Assembly (NCBI RefSeq): GCF_003253735.1
Contig: NZ_QKYW01000001.1
Span: 372,001 to 436,000, forward strand
DNA length: 64,000 nt
Reading direction: 5' to 3'
From: Pseudomonas sp. URMO17WK12:I2
GTDB taxonomy: Bacteria; Pseudomonadota; Gammaproteobacteria; Pseudomonadales; Pseudomonadaceae
Below the pieces are notes generated by a model, which had not been told where the DNA came from, made no database searches, and was given only the letters and a program-made list of their open reading frames with translations. Below are positions 11,814 to 25,360 of this stretch, piece by piece. The first letter of the stretch is position 1; each line of letters begins with the position of its first letter. The translations under genes were made by a program, and so were the position numbers.

Positions 11814-12125
11814 ATGCCGCTCACTCAAGAGCAGAAGAAACAGTTCAAATCTATCGGCCACCACCTGAAACCGGTATTGATCGTCGCCGACAACGGTATT
11901 ACCGAAGGCGTACTGGCCGAGCTCGAGCGCGCGCTGAACGACCATGAACTGATCAAGATTCAAGTTCGCGTCACTGAACGTGACGACCGCCTGGCGGTTA
12001 TCGATGAGCTGTGCAAGGCCAGCAAGGCCGAACTGGCGCAGATCATCGGCAAGATGGCGTTGCTGTACCGCAAGAACCCCAAGGCCAACCGCAACCTGTC
12101 CAACATCAGCCGCCACCAGGGCTGA
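11814..12125 (+). CDS. yhbY: Ribosome assembly RNA-binding protein YhbY
   Basis: 103 residues, a one-domain CRS1-YhbY (KH-like) RNA-binding protein that associates with pre-50S particles. The start MPLTQEQKKQFKSIGHHLKP is the family N terminus; the open frame extends 19 codons upstream but that part is not conserved. The GxxG-like loop region is IGKMALLYRKNPK (about 80-92). Divergent from rlmE and convergent with the DUF4149 gene, whose stop is 10 bases away. A TAAAAT box at 11771-11776 could be its -10, but I see no good -35. Confidence 0.92.
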   Translation: MPLTQEQKKQFKSIGHHLKPVLIVADNGITEGVLAELERALNDHELIKIQVRVTERDDRLAVIDELCKASKAELAQIIGKMALLYRKNPKANRNLSNISRHQG

Positions 12126-12134
12126 CTCAGGGGC

Positions 12135-12590
12135 TCAGCCGACCTGCGGGTCGGCTGCCACGCGCTTGCGGGGCACCGGCTGCACTACCAGCAACATGCC
12201 GAAAAACGCCAGCAACAGGTAGCTGAACAGCTGCCAGCGTAGCGCCTGCGGCCACAGTACCAGTGAAACCAGAAAGGCCAGCGAGAAGGCCAGCACCGCG
12301 AGCAGCAATTGCCCGCTGCGCTCACGCCACAGCGCCGAAACGCCGCGCTGCCTGAGCAGCAGCAGAACCTGCAGCAGCCCTGCCCCCAGCGCAACGCCGA
12401 CCATCTGCGGCACCAGCGTGCGTGCCACTTCCTCGATCAGCAAGGGCGCCAGGCCAACACTGGCCAGGCCCGGCAGCACCAGAAAATGCAAAACCCAGAT
12501 GCCACCCACCCAGAGGGTTTGCAGCAGCACCCAGGCATTGGCTGCGCCGTCACGCGCAGCAGCTCGATCAGACGTGGCGAACTTCGACAA
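12135..12590 (-). CDS. DUF4149-type membrane protein
   Basis: 151-residue hydrophobic protein with four likely membrane segments (about 20-45, 58-80, 92-113 and 117-138). [20 protein letters not shown] near the N terminus fits DUF4149 proteins, which have no established function. The only usable start I see is TTG at 12590, which puts its first 23 bases inside the 3' end of greA; the exact start is uncertain. A homologue holds the same place beside greA and yhbY in P. aeruginosa (from memory). Likely cotranscribed with carA-carB-greA. Confidence 0.75.
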   Translation of the reverse strand: MSKFATSDRAAARDGAANAWVLLQTLWVGGIWVLHFLVLPGLASVGLAPLLIEEVARTLVPQMVGVALGAGLLQVLLLLRQRGVSALWRERSGQLLLAVLAFSLAFLVSLVLWPQALRWQLFSYLLLAFFGMLLVVQPVPRKRVAADPQVG

Positions 12591-13040
12591 TCTCGTACTC
12601 GACCAGTCCGCTGGGCGTCTTCACGCCGACCACGTCACCTTCGCTCTTGCCTACCAGCGCACGAGCGATGGGCGAACCCACGGAAAGCTTGCCCTGCTTG
12701 ATGTCGGCCTCGTCTTCGCCAACGATCTGGTAGGTCACGCTTTCGTCGGTCTCGACGTTGGCGATCTCCACGGTGGTGCCGAAGATCACCTTGCCGGTGG
12801 GCTCGATGGTGGTGACGTCGATGATCACTGCATTCTGCAGACGACCTTCGATGTCACGCACGCGCGCCTCGACCATGCCCTGCTCCTCGCGGGCGGCATG
12901 ATATTCGGCGTTTTCCTTGAGGTCACCCAGCTCGCGGGCCTCGGCAATCGCCTGGCTGAGGGCCGGGCGACGCACCTTGGTCAGGTGCGCCAGCTCTTCT
13001 TCCAGGGCGCGAGCGCCCTGTACGGTCATGGGGTACTTGT

Positions 13041-13044
<4 letters not shown>
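12568..13044 (-). CDS. greA: Transcription elongation factor GreA
   Basis: 158 residues, the standard length. The N-terminal coiled coil (about 1-75) contains the acidic tip [14 protein letters not shown] (about 39-52), which enters the polymerase secondary channel to promote cleavage of backtracked RNA. The C-terminal FKBP-like domain runs to EIVEVRHV. Its ATG overlaps the carB stop by 4 bases (ATGA), so the two are translationally coupled. A carA-orf-carB-greA operon is known in P. aeruginosa; here the same order occurs without the extra orf. Confidence 0.97.
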
Positions 13045-16262
<3,218 letters not shown>

Positions 16263-16296
16263 GTTCTCTCTCGAATCCTTAGGTCAGTCGGCGGGC

Positions 16297-17433
16297 TTAG
16301 CGGCGTTTGGCCATGGCGTCGATGAAGCGGTCGAACAGCGGGGCGACATCGTTGGGGCCCGGGCTCGCCTCGGGGTGCCCCTGGAAGCTGAAGGCGTCCT
16401 TGTCGGTACGCTCGATGCCCTGCAGGGTGCCGTCGAACAGCGACTTGTGGATCGGTCGCAGATTGCCTGGCAGGCTGTTCTCGTCCACGGCAAAACCGTG
16501 GTTCTGGCTGGTGATCATCACCACGCCGGTGTCGAGATCCTGCACCGGGTGGTTGGCACCGTGGTGGCCGTGGCCCATTTTCAGGGTCTTGGCGCCGGAG
16601 GCCAGGGCCAGCAGCTGGTGGCCGAGGCAGATGCCGAATACCGGAATGTCGGTTTCCAGAACATCCTTGATCGCCTGGATGGCGTAATCGCACGGTTCGG
16701 GGTCACCAGGGCCGTTGGACAGGAACACGCCATCGGGGTTGAGCGCCAGCACCTCGCTGGCCGGGGTTTGCGCCGGCACCACGGTCAGGCGGCAGCCACG
16801 CTCGACCAGCATGCGCAGGATGTTCAGCTTGACGCCGTAGTCGTAGGCGACCACGTGATAAGGCAGCTCGCTGGCGGCGATTTCCGGGTGGCTGTCGTCT
16901 TTCAGGTTCCACACGCTGGAGCGCCACTCGTAGCGCTCGGTGCAGCTGACCACCTTCGCCAGATCCATGCCCTTCAGGCCCGGGAAGCCGCGCGCCAGCT
17001 CGAGGGCTTTTTCCTCGGTAGCGTCGGCGCCAACCAGGATGCAGCCGTTCTGCGAGCCTTTCTCACGCAGAATGCGAGTCAAGCGACGGGTATCGATACC
17101 GGCGATGGCGACGGTGCCGTTTTCCTTGAGGTAATCAGGCAGCGACTGCTTGTTACGCCAGTTGCTGGCGATCAGCGGCAGATCACGAATGATCAGGCCC
17201 GCAGCCCAGACGCGATCCGACTCGGCGTCCTGCGGCGTGGTGCCGGTGTTGCCGATATGCGGATAGGTCAGGGTAACGATTTGCTGGGCATAGGACGGAT
17301 CGGTAAGAATTTCCTGATAGCCGGTCATGGCGGTGTTGAACACCACCTCCCCGACAGTCTGGCCGTCGGCCCCGATGGCCTCACCGCGAAAAATACTGCC
17401 GTCAGCAAGGGCGAGTATGGCTGGCTTACTCAA
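16297..17433 (-). CDS. carA: Carbamoyl-phosphate synthase small subunit
   Basis: 378 residues, the known pseudomonad length, if started at TTG 17433 ([20 protein letters not shown]). That TTG has a strong GGGAGG five bases upstream; the in-frame TTG at 17460 lacks support. CarA hydrolyses glutamine and passes ammonia to CarB. The class I amidotransferase domain has the nucleophile Cys in [10 protein letters not shown] (about 270) and the His/Glu pair in GHPEASPGP (about 354). A terminator at 17472-17511 and a 30-codon leader ORF precede it, which suggests attenuation. Confidence 0.97.
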   Translation of the reverse strand: MSKPAILALADGSIFRGEAIGADGQTVGEVVFNTAMTGYQEILTDPSYAQQIVTLTYPHIGNTGTTPQDAESDRVWAAGLIIRDLPLIASNWRNKQSLPDYLKENGTVAIAGIDTRRLTRILREKGSQNGCILVGADATEEKALELARGFPGLKGMDLAKVVSCTERYEWRSSVWNLKDDSHPEIAASELPYHVVAYDYGVKLNILRMLVERGCRLTVVPAQTPASEVLALNPDGVFLSNGPGDPEPCDYAIQAIKDVLETDIPVFGICLGHQLLALASGAKTLKMGHGHHGANHPVQDLDTGVVMITSQNHGFAVDENSLPGNLRPIHKSLFDGTLQGIERTDKDAFSFQGHPEASPGPNDVAPLFDRFIDAMAKRR

Positions 17434-17522
17434 GAAGACCTCCCGTAGATCGTGGAGCAAACGCAGATTGTAAAAAAGCGGGATGACGTGTGAAGGTCAT
17501 CCCGCTTTTTTGATTGATTCAT
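17430..17522 (-). CDS. Possible carA leader peptide (30 codons)
   Basis: ATG at 17520-17522 opens [20 protein letters not shown] and runs 30 codons to a TGA at 17430-17432 that overlaps the carA TTG start (TTGA). The ORF covers the whole terminator hairpin at 17472-17511 and its U run. A ribosome closely following polymerase through such an ORF would keep the hairpin from forming, as known for the E. coli pyrBI leader. There is no strong Shine-Dalgarno in front of the ATG, so translation is unproven and the ORF could be chance. Confidence 0.4.
   Translation of the reverse strand: MNQSKKRDDLHTSSRFFTICVCSTIYGRSS
17472..17511 (-). terminator. Intrinsic terminator between dapB and carA (possible carA attenuator)
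   Basis: GCGGGATGAC / GTCATCCCGC, a perfect 10-bp stem with 8-base loop, flanked by six A and six T, so it works on either strand. On the minus strand the U run ends 38 bases before the carA start. It may simply end the dapB transcript, but any promoter 5' of it would make it a carA leader attenuator. Confidence 0.85.
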
Positions 17523-17660
17523 TCTGCGCAACTTTTAGTGGACACACTAAAGCGAAAAGCTTACAGGAAAAGTGCTTTTTTCGAAAGGCATGCAGGCGCA
17601 AAAACCTGAAATCCGCTCGTCGGCGACCCGAGAGCACCTCTAAGGCGCCGCGCCACAACT

Positions 17661-17687
17661 GCCGAGGGCGCCATTGGCGCCCTCGGC
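17661..17687. repeat. Very stable hairpin at the dapB 3' end
   Basis: Perfect 12-bp inverted repeat GCCGAGGGCGCC-ATT-GGCGCCCTCGGC, 5 bases after the dapB stop. No U run follows on the minus strand, so it is more likely a 3'-end stabiliser than a terminator; the U-tract terminator lies about 150 bases further on. Confidence 0.65.
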
Positions 17688-17692
17688 TTCGG

Positions 17693-18550
<858 letters not shown>

Positions 18551-18561
18551 GCATCACCGCA

Positions 18562-19689
18562 TTAAAGGTCGCCGAAGAAGCGCTTCACACCCTCGAACCA
18601 ACCATTGGCCTTGGGCGAATTGGAGCTGTTGCCCGCCAGGGACTGACGAAACTCTTCGAGCAGCTCACGCTGGCGACGATCAAGGTTGACCGGGGTTTCC
18701 ACCGCCACCTTGCACATCAGATCGCCCGCACCACCACCGCGTACCGGTGCCACACCCTTGCCGCGCAGACGGAACAGCTTGCCGGTCTGAGTGCCTTCCG
18801 GGATCTTCAGTTTGACCCGACCATCGAGGGTCGGCACCTCCAGCTCGCCGCCCAGGGCCGCGTCGACGATGCTGATCGGTACCTCGCAGTACAGGTGCTT
18901 GCCGTCACGCTGGAAGATCGCGTGCTCACGCACGTTGACCACCACGTACAAGTCGCCTGCCGGGCCGCCCAGGGTGCCCGCCTCGCCCTCACCGGAGAGA
19001 CGGATGCGGTCACCGGTATCGACACCGGCCGGCACCTTGACCGACAGCGTCTTGTGCTCTTCGACACGGCCGTGGCCGTGGCAGGTGCCACAAGGGTCGG
19101 TGATCATCTTGCCGTTGCCATGGCAGCGCGGGCAGGTCTGCTGCACCGAGAAGAAACCCTGCTGCATGCGAACCTGGCCGATACCACCACAGGTGGTGCA
19201 GGTCACCGGGCTGGTGCCCTTCTTGGCGCCGGAGCCATCGCAGGTCTTGCAGCTGACCAGGGTCGGCACGCGAATGGTCACCGTGGTGCCACGTACCGCT
19301 TCCTCGAGATCCAGCTCCAGGGTGTAGCGCAGGTCGCTGCCGCGCTGCGCACCGCCGCGCTGACCGCCACGCTGGCCGCCGAAGAAATCGCTGAATACAT
19401 CACCGAAGATGTCGGAGAAATTCGCGCTGCCACCACCAAAGCCGCCACCGCCGCCCATTTGCGGGTCGACACCGGCATGACCGTACTGATCGTAGGCGCT
19501 GCGCTTGCCGGCGTCGGACAGTACCTCGTAGGCCTCGTTGGCCTCCTTGAAGGCGTCTTCAGCCGCTTTGTCGCCGGGATTGCGATCGGGGTGGTGCTTC
19601 ATCGCCAGGCGACGGTAAGCCTTTTTCAGCTCCGCCTCGCTGGCACCGCGCTCGACCCCGAGCACTTCGTAGTAGTCACGTTTAGACAT
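18562..19689 (-). CDS. dnaJ: Chaperone protein DnaJ
   Basis: 375-residue type I Hsp40 that feeds substrates to DnaK and stimulates its ATPase. The J domain holds HPD at 33-35; a Gly/Phe-rich linker follows (about 72-110). The zinc region has four CxxCxGxG repeats: [24 protein letters not shown] and CGTCHGHG. The C-terminal substrate-binding domain completes the protein. It follows dnaK by 123 bases in the grpE-dnaK-dnaJ heat-shock cluster. Confidence 0.98.
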   Translation of the reverse strand: MSKRDYYEVLGVERGASEAELKKAYRRLAMKHHPDRNPGDKAAEDAFKEANEAYEVLSDAGKRSAYDQYGHAGVDPQMGGGGGFGGGSANFSDIFGDVFSDFFGGQRGGQRGGAQRGSDLRYTLELDLEEAVRGTTVTIRVPTLVSCKTCDGSGAKKGTSPVTCTTCGGIGQVRMQQGFFSVQQTCPRCHGNGKMITDPCGTCHGHGRVEEHKTLSVKVPAGVDTGDRIRLSGEGEAGTLGGPAGDLYVVVNVREHAIFQRDGKHLYCEVPISIVDAALGGELEVPTLDGRVKLKIPEGTQTGKLFRLRGKGVAPVRGGGAGDLMCKVAVETPVNLDRRQRELLEEFRQSLAGNSSNSPKANGWFEGVKRFFGDL

Positions 19690-19812
19690 GGGTTTCTAAC
19701 ACTCTCAAAAATCGTACCGTCCAGACACGCCAACGCGGGAGCAAGCCCCCGCGCGGCGGATCGCCCTGTCACACCGCAGTGCGCCAGGGCGTAAACACAG
19801 GCAAGCCGGGGC

Positions 19813-21738
19813 TTACTTGTTGTCCTTGACTTCCTCGAACTCGGCGTCGACGACGTCGTCGGCAGAGCCCTTGGTATCGCCAGCATCCGCCGCACCGGCG
19901 CCGGCAGCACCTGGCTGCGGCTGTTCGGCGTACATCTTCTGCGCCAGCGGAGTGGTCGCTTCGGACAGTGCATTCATCTTCGCCTCGATGGCCGCCTTGT
20001 CGTCGCCCTTCACGGCAACTTCCAGCTCGCCCAGCGCGGTTTCGATGGCCGCTTTCTCTTCCGCAGTGGCCTTGTCGCCGGCTTCGGTAAGCATCTTGCG
20101 GGTCGCATGCACCAGCTGGTCGCCCTGGTTGCGCGCGCCAGCCAGCTCTTCGAACTTGCGGTCTTCCTCGGCATTGGCCTCGGCGTCACGCACCATGCGC
20201 TCGATCTCGTCATCGGACAGACCGGAGTTAGCCTTGATCACGATGGACTGGGTCTTGCCGGTGGCCTTGTCTTTCGCGCCGACGTGCAGGATGCCGTTGG
20301 CATCGATATCGAAGGTCACTTCGATCTGCGGTACACCACGCGGGGCCGGCGGAATCTCGGCCAGGTCGAACTTGCCCAGGGACTTGTTCTGCGCGGCCTG
20401 CTTGCGCTCACCCTGCAGCACGTGAATGGTCACCGCGCTCTGGTTGTCGTCGGCAGTCGAGAACACCTGCGACTTCTTGGTCGGGATGGTGGTGTTCTTC
20501 TCGATCAGCGGCGTCATCACGCCACCCATGGTTTCGATGCCCAGGGTCAGCGGCGACACGTCCAGCAGCAGCACGTCCTTGACGTCACCGGCCAGTACCG
20601 CACCCTGAATGGCAGCGCCCATGGCCACGGCTTCGTCCGGGTTGACGTCCTTGCGGGCGTCCTTGCCGAAGAAGTCGGCAACGGTCTTCTGCACCAGCGG
20701 CATGCGGGTCTGGCCACCGACCAGGATCACGTCGTTGATGGCGCCGACGTCGATACCGGCATCTTTCAGGGCGATGCGGCACGGCTCGATGGTGCGCTGC
20801 ACCAGGTCTTCGACCAGCGATTCCAGCTTGGAACGGGAGATCTTCACGTTCAGGTGCTTCGGACCGGTGGCGTCTGCAGTGATGTACGGCAGGTTGACGT
20901 CGGTCTGCTGGCTGGAGGACAGCTCGATCTTGGCCTTCTCGGCAGCTTCCTTGAGGCGCTGCATGGCCAGCGGGTCGCCCTTGAGGTTCATGCCGGTTTC
21001 TTTCTTAAATTCGTCGACGAGGTAATCGATCAGACGAATGTCGAAGTCTTCACCACCGAGGAAGGTGTCACCGTTGGTGGCCAGTACTTCGAACTGGTGC
21101 TCGCCGTCGACTTCGGCGATCTCGATCACCGACACGTCGAAAGTACCGCCACCCAGGTCATACACGATCACGGTGTGATCGCCCTTGGCCTTGTCCATAC
21201 CGTAAGCCAGTGCAGCTGCGGTCGGCTCGTTGATGATGCGCTTGACGTCCAGGCCTGCGATGCGACCGGCATCCTTGGTGGCCTGACGCTGGCTGTCATT
21301 GAAGTACGCCGGAACGGTGATCACCGCTTCGGTGACCGCCTCGCCCAGGTAGTCTTCGGCGGTCTTCTTCATCTTCTTGAGGATTTCAGCCGAGATCTGC
21401 GGCGGCGCCATCTTCTGGCCGTTCACCTCAACCCAGGCGTCACCGTTGTCCGCCTTGGCGATCTTGTACGGGACCATCTGGATATCTTTCTGCACGACTT
21501 CTTCGTCGAAACGACGGCCGATCAGACGCTTGACCGCGTACAGGGTGTTGTGCGGGTTGGTCACGGCCTGACGCTTGGCGGACTGCCCGACCAGAATCTC
21601 GCCATCGTTGGCGTAAGCGATGATCGACGGCGTGGTGCGCGCACCTTCGGCGTTTTCGATGACTTTGACGTTGCCGTTTTCAAGAATGGAGACGCAGGAG
21701 TTGGTGGTCCCCAGGTCGATACCGATAATTTTGCCCAT
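19813..21738 (-). CDS. dnaK: Chaperone protein DnaK (Hsp70)
   Basis: 641 residues. The N-terminal ATPase domain starts [15 protein letters not shown] and has [13 protein letters not shown] (about 170-182) and [11 protein letters not shown] (about 338-348); the linker [13 protein letters not shown] (about 388-400) leads to the substrate-binding domain and helical lid, with an acidic tail. It folds and protects proteins together with DnaJ and GrpE. It lies 99 bases after grpE; that gap holds a hairpin but no clear second heat-shock promoter. Confidence 0.98.
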   Translation of the reverse strand: MGKIIGIDLGTTNSCVSILENGNVKVIENAEGARTTPSIIAYANDGEILVGQSAKRQAVTNPHNTLYAVKRLIGRRFDEEVVQKDIQMVPYKIAKADNGDAWVEVNGQKMAPPQISAEILKKMKKTAEDYLGEAVTEAVITVPAYFNDSQRQATKDAGRIAGLDVKRIINEPTAAALAYGMDKAKGDHTVIVYDLGGGTFDVSVIEIAEVDGEHQFEVLATNGDTFLGGEDFDIRLIDYLVDEFKKETGMNLKGDPLAMQRLKEAAEKAKIELSSSQQTDVNLPYITADATGPKHLNVKISRSKLESLVEDLVQRTIEPCRIALKDAGIDVGAINDVILVGGQTRMPLVQKTVADFFGKDARKDVNPDEAVAMGAAIQGAVLAGDVKDVLLLDVSPLTLGIETMGGVMTPLIEKNTTIPTKKSQVFSTADDNQSAVTIHVLQGERKQAAQNKSLGKFDLAEIPPAPRGVPQIEVTFDIDANGILHVGAKDKATGKTQSIVIKANSGLSDDEIERMVRDAEANAEEDRKFEELAGARNQGDQLVHATRKMLTEAGDKATAEEKAAIETALGELEVAVKGDDKAAIEAKMNALSEATTPLAQKMYAEQPQPGAAGAGAADAGDTKGSADDVVDAEFEEVKDNK

Positions 21739-21764
21739 TTCACTCTCCCGAAACTTTGATATAT

Positions 21765-21790
21765 CCGCAGCGTTGTCATGACCGCTGCGG
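21765..21790. repeat. Hairpin in the grpE-dnaK spacer
   Basis: Perfect 8-bp arms CCGCAGCG / CGCTGCGG with a 10-base loop, 26 bases before the dnaK start codon. It has no U tract. It could act in differential mRNA processing, since DnaK is usually made in large excess over GrpE; this role is inference. Confidence 0.55.
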
Positions 21791-21837
21791 TAGCACTAAT
21801 ACGCTTGACTTAATAAGTGGGGGCTCGCCCGCCGATT

Positions 21838-22404
21838 TCAAGCCTGCTCGTCGATGGACGGCGGCGTTTCGGCGGGTGCCTTGCTGACCACGACCATGGC
21901 CGGGCGCAGCAGGCGACCGTTGAGCATGTAGCCCTTCTGGAACACCTTGAGCACGCTGTTCGGCTCGACGTTGGTGCTCTCTTGCAGCGCCATGGCCTGA
22001 TGGTGCTCCGGGTTGAACGGCGCGCCATGGGGGTCGATGGCTTCCAGCTGGTGGCGCTTGAGGGTGTCGAGCAGCAATTTGAGCGTCAGCTCCATGCCCT
22101 CACGCACCGCCTTGATCGCGTCGTCATCGGCGCTCGACAGCTCGAGCCCACGCTCCAGGCTGTCGACCACCGGCAGCAGGTCGTTGGCAAACTTCTCGAG
22201 GGCGAACTTGTGCGCCTTCTCGACATCCTGCTCAGCGCGACGGCGCACGTTCTGCAGATCGGCAGCCATGCGCAGCGACTGATCCTGCGCAGCCGCCAGT
22301 TGCTCTTCCAGCGTTTGCACGCGAGCAGCCATGTCTTCGTTCAGCGCGGCATCGTTCTCTTGCGCCTCGGAAGTCTGCGGATCCAGGTTCTGTTCGTCAG
22401 CCAT
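21838..22404 (-). CDS. grpE: Nucleotide exchange factor GrpE
   Basis: 188 residues. A long N-terminal coiled coil (about 20-85, containing [19 protein letters not shown]) leads into the C-terminal beta-wing domain with [20 protein letters not shown] (about 152-171), the GrpE signature. It releases ADP from DnaK. It is the first gene of the grpE-dnaK-dnaJ cluster, with an RpoH-type promoter about 55 bases upstream, and is divergent from recN. Confidence 0.97.
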   Translation of the reverse strand: MADEQNLDPQTSEAQENDAALNEDMAARVQTLEEQLAAAQDQSLRMAADLQNVRRRAEQDVEKAHKFALEKFANDLLPVVDSLERGLELSSADDDAIKAVREGMELTLKLLLDTLKRHQLEAIDPHGAPFNPEHHQAMALQESTNVEPNSVLKVFQKGYMLNGRLLRPAMVVVSKAPAETPPSIDEQA

Positions 22405-22456
22405 GCATTTCTCCTCTGAATGATTCGACGAGCCTCAACTCGCGCGTCTGCCGCCT

Positions 22457-22484
22457 ATATAAGGACGATTTGTAGGGTTTCAAG
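22457..22484 (-). promoter_or_regulatory. RpoH (sigma32) heat-shock promoter of grpE
   Basis: Minus strand CTTGAAA (22478-22484), 13-base spacer, CCTTATAT (22457-22464). The -35 is a perfect sigma32 consensus and the -10 matches CCCCATnT in most positions; spacing is within the known range. It points to grpE-dnaK-dnaJ. Confidence 0.75.
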
Positions 22485-22521
22485 GGCCATGAGTACTTTC
22501 CAGCAGCCAGTCGTCAGCGTA

Positions 22522-22551
22522 TTGCCACCCCAAGGCAAACCACTGTATAAA
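22522..22551 (+). promoter_or_regulatory. Sigma70 promoter of recN
   Basis: TTGCCA (22522-22527), 18-base spacer, TATAAA (22546-22551), reading toward recN. The -10 overlaps the LexA-like box at 22543-22558. Confidence 0.6.
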
Positions 22552-22558
22552 TAACCAG
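22543..22558 (+). promoter_or_regulatory. LexA (SOS) box upstream of recN
   Basis: CTGTATAAATAACCAG fits the CTGT-N8-ACAG LexA consensus with one mismatch in the right half, and has the usual A/T-rich centre. It overlaps the recN -10, where a repressor would block transcription. recN is an SOS gene in E. coli. Confidence 0.7.
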
Positions 22559-22580
22559 ACAAATCCTGAGAGGCCTCGCC

Positions 22581-24254
22581 ATGCTGGTGCACCTGTCCGT
22601 TCATAATTACGCCATCGTCGAACACCTGGATCTGGAACTGGATCGAGGCATGAGCGTCATCAGCGGCGAAACGGGCGCCGGCAAGTCGATCATGCTCGAC
22701 GCCCTCGGCCTGACCCTGGGTGATCGCGCCGACAGTGGCGTGGTACGCCCGGGCGCCGACAAGGCGGACATCCTCGCCAGCTTCGACCTGGGCGACATCC
22801 CCGAAGCCCACGCCTGGCTCGCCGAACGCGACCTGGATAACGACGGCCCGTGCATCCTGCGCCGGGTGATTACCGCCGAAGGTCGCTCGCGCGGCTATAT
22901 CAACGGCACCCCCTGCCCGCTTGGCGACCTCAAGGCACTGGGCGAACTGCTGATCGACATTCACAGCCAGCACGAACATCAGTCGCTACTCAAGACCGAC
23001 ACCCACCGCCGCCTGCTCGACGAATATGCGGGCGTTCAGGAACTGGCTCGCCAGGTACAGCTGGCAGCGCAGCGCTGGAAGCAGACCCGTAGCGAACTGG
23101 AACGCGTCACCTCCCAGGGCGACGAGCAACGCGCCCGTCACCAGTTGCTCAGCTACCAGCTGGAAGAACTCGAGAACCTGGGCCTGGGCGATAACGAGCT
23201 GGAGCAGCTGGAGCAGGACCACAAGGCCCTGACCAATGCCGAAAGCCTGCTGAGCGCCTGCCGTCAGGTGATCGACCAGTGCAGCGAGAGCGACGCCGGC
23301 AACGTGCTGTCGGTGCTCACCGCCAGCCTCAACCGCCTCAGCGGCCTGCAGGGTCAGCCTGGCGCACTCAACGAAGCCACCAACCTGCTGGCCAGCGCAC
23401 AGATCCAGATCGAGGAGGCGGTCGGCGAGCTCAACCGTTTTCTCGACCACTTCGATGCCGACCCGGAGCGCCAGCAGCAACTCGAAGAGCGCCTGGACAC
23501 CATCTATACCCTGGCCCGCAAGCACCGCATCCACCCCAGCGAGCTGCCTGCCATGCAGCAGCAGCTGTTCGACGAACTCGAAAGCCTCAACGCGGATGAC
23601 CAGGCCACCGAGCGCCTGGGCGAGGAACTTGCCGCCTACGGCCGCCACTTTAAGGAAAAGGCCGCCGAGCTCAGCAGCAAGCGGCAGAAGGCCGCCAGCA
23701 AACTGGGCAAGGCGGTCGAGAAGGAAATGCAGACCCTGGGCATGCCGGGTGGGCGCTTCAGCATTCAGCTGCAGCCCATCGAAGGCAGCGAGCCGAGCGC
23801 CAATGGCCTGGAACAGGTCGAGTTTCTGGTCAGCGCCAACCCCGGGCAACCGATCAAGGCACTGGCCAAGGTCGCCTCGGGCGGCGAACTGTCGCGCATC
23901 AGCCTGGCCATCCAGGTGATCACCGCGCAGACCTCACGCGTGCCGACCCTGGTGTTCGACGAAGTGGATGTGGGTATCGGCGGCCCCACCGCCGAAGTGG
24001 TCGGCCAACTGCTGCGCCGCCTTGGCGAACGCGGCCAGGTACTTACCGTGACTCACCTGCCCCAGGTCGCCGCACAAGGTCACCAGCACCTGTTCGTGCA
24101 CAAGGTGCGCGGCAGCAATGCCACGCGCACGGCGGTCAGCAAGCTCGACGAAACGCAGCGCATCGAGGAGGTCGCCCGCATGCTGGGCGGCATCGACCTT
24201 ACCGACGAATCCCTGGCCCACGCCCGCAAACTGGTCAGCAACGCGCAGAGCTGA
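22581..24254 (+). CDS. recN: DNA repair protein RecN
   Basis: 557-residue SMC-like ATPase for double-strand break repair. Walker A is GETGAGKS (29-36), long coiled-coil arms run from about 160 to 370, and the C-terminal ATPase half has the ABC-type signature ASGGELSRISLA and Walker B TLVFDEVDVGIGG. The ATG has GAGAGG eight bases upstream. The gene is divergent from grpE, preceded by a sigma70 promoter overlapping a LexA box, and ends at a bidirectional terminator shared with fur. Confidence 0.97.
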   Translation: MLVHLSVHNYAIVEHLDLELDRGMSVISGETGAGKSIMLDALGLTLGDRADSGVVRPGADKADILASFDLGDIPEAHAWLAERDLDNDGPCILRRVITAEGRSRGYINGTPCPLGDLKALGELLIDIHSQHEHQSLLKTDTHRRLLDEYAGVQELARQVQLAAQRWKQTRSELERVTSQGDEQRARHQLLSYQLEELENLGLGDNELEQLEQDHKALTNAESLLSACRQVIDQCSESDAGNVLSVLTASLNRLSGLQGQPGALNEATNLLASAQIQIEEAVGELNRFLDHFDADPERQQQLEERLDTIYTLARKHRIHPSELPAMQQQLFDELESLNADDQATERLGEELAAYGRHFKEKAAELSSKRQKAASKLGKAVEKEMQTLGMPGGRFSIQLQPIEGSEPSANGLEQVEFLVSANPGQPIKALAKVASGGELSRISLAIQVITAQTSRVPTLVFDEVDVGIGGPTAEVVGQLLRRLGERGQVLTVTHLPQVAAQGHQHLFVHKVRGSNATRTAVSKLDETQRIEEVARMLGGIDLTDESLAHARKLVSNAQS

Positions 24255-24295
24255 TGATTCGCAGACACCCGCGCAGATAATTTCCACCGGGCATG

Positions 24296-24321
24296 AAAAA
24301 GGCGACCTCAGTCGCCTTTTT
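24296..24321. terminator. Bidirectional terminator between recN and fur
   Basis: AAAAA-GGCGAC-CTCA-GTCGCC-TTTTT, 6-bp GC stem with runs on both sides, in the convergent recN/fur gap. Confidence 0.9.
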
Positions 24322-24336
24322 CGTCAATCGATACGC

Positions 24337-24744
24337 TTATTTGGCGCTACGACGGACATAGAGCACCAGATTGTGATCCACCAGCTCGAAACCGTGCTCA
24401 CGGACGATTTCTTTCTGGCGTTTCTCGATCTCGGCATCGAAGAATTCGATCACGTCGCCGGTATCCACACACACCATATGATCGTGGTGGCCACCGTCGG
24501 CCAATTCGAATACAGCGTGGCCGCCGTCGAAGTTGTGGCGCACCACCAGCCCCGCCGCCTCGAACTGGGTGAGAACCCGGTAAACAGTGGCCAGGCCGAC
24601 ATCTTCACCCGCATCCATCAGCGACTTGTAGACATCCTCTGCACTCATGTGACGCTGCTCGGCAGAATCCAGCATCTGCAGGATTTTGACCCGTGGCAGG
24701 GTTACTTTCAGGCCAGCTTTTCGCAGTTCGCTATTTTCAACCAT
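24337..24744 (-). CDS. fur: Ferric uptake regulator Fur
   Basis: 135 residues. N-terminal winged helix (about 1-83; the recognition region includes GLATVYRVLTQFEAAGLV) and a C-terminal metal-binding dimerisation domain with the His cluster GGHHDHMVC (about 84-92). It represses iron-uptake genes with Fe(II). Only one cysteine is present, so the paired CxxC structural zinc site of E. coli Fur is missing, as is known for P. aeruginosa Fur. It is divergent from omlA/bamE with 96 bases between the starts; the two promoters must be close or overlapping. Confidence 0.97.
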   Translation of the reverse strand: MVENSELRKAGLKVTLPRVKILQMLDSAEQRHMSAEDVYKSLMDAGEDVGLATVYRVLTQFEAAGLVVRHNFDGGHAVFELADGGHHDHMVCVDTGDVIEFFDAEIEKRQKEIVREHGFELVDHNLVLYVRRSAK

Positions 24745-24767
24745 GGTCTGCTTTCTCGCGGAAGCGC

Positions 24768-24796
24768 TTCGCAGCTTCCCTTATTGCGGGTATGAT
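24768..24796 (+). promoter_or_regulatory. Promoter of omlA/bamE
   Basis: TTCGCA (24768-24773), 17-base spacer, TATGAT (24791-24796), ending 44 bases before the lipoprotein start. It occupies the space where the divergent fur promoter must also lie. Confidence 0.55.
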
Positions 24797-24840
24797 CGGG
24801 GTTTACGTTGCCCAGCCAAGATAGTGGAAGACGCCCACCG

Positions 24841-25350
24841 ATGCAAAAAACCAGACTCCTGCTGACCAGCCTCACCTTCATGGGGCTCATCGCACTCGCC
24901 GGTTGCTCATTCCCCGGGGTTTATAAAATCGACATCCAACAGGGCAATGTCGTCACGCAGGATATGATAGACCAGTTGCGTCCTGGAATGACCCGGCGCC
25001 AAGTACGGTTTATCATGGGTAACCCACTGATTACCGATACCTTCCACGCCAACCGCTGGGACTATCTGTACAGCATGCAGGCCGGCGGCAGCCAGCGTCA
25101 GCAGGAGCGTGTGACGCTCAATTTCGATGGTAACGATCAACTGGTAAGCCTGTCCGGCGACTTCATGCCCGGCACCAGCCGCGATGAACAGATCCTTGGC
25201 CGCGACGGCTCCCCGGAGCAGGCGCCTACCCAGCAACAGGACGAGCCTGCCGCACCAGGCTCGCTGCTCGAGCAGATCCAGCGCGACGTCGACAACGTCG
25301 AAACCGTACCGGTGCCGACACCTGAACCGCTGGAAACCTCGCCCCAGTAA
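24841..25350 (+). CDS. bamE: Outer membrane assembly lipoprotein BamE (OmlA/SmpA)
   Basis: 169 residues from [15 protein letters not shown]. The signal peptide ends in LIALAGC, placing the lipidated cysteine at 22. The SmpA/OmlA fold has [20 protein letters not shown] and [10 protein letters not shown]. BamE is the small accessory subunit of the BAM beta-barrel assembly complex. The Pro/Glu-rich tail (about 120-169) is longer than in E. coli. An in-frame ATG at 24808 would put the signal sequence 11 residues inside and is rejected. Divergent from fur, as known for P. aeruginosa omlA. Confidence 0.95.
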   Translation: MQKTRLLLTSLTFMGLIALAGCSFPGVYKIDIQQGNVVTQDMIDQLRPGMTRRQVRFIMGNPLITDTFHANRWDYLYSMQAGGSQRQQERVTLNFDGNDQLVSLSGDFMPGTSRDEQILGRDGSPEQAPTQQQDEPAAPGSLLEQIQRDVDNVETVPVPTPEPLETSPQ

Positions 25351-25360
25351 GCGCACCTCG

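Noticed and set aside
17522..17660. A sigma70 promoter for carA in the dapB-carA gap
   Set aside because: I tested several TTTAGT/TTGCGC-like pairs by eye; none has both hexamers and spacing, so I do not call one, although one is needed if the terminator is a carA attenuator.
19734..19753. CGCGGG/CCCGCG palindrome in the dnaK-dnaJ gap
   Set aside because: Only 6 bp in a GC-rich stretch and no U run; expected by chance.
22455..22979. 174-codon minus-strand frame opposite the recN start
   Set aside because: It is antisense to recN and would cover the grpE and recN promoters.
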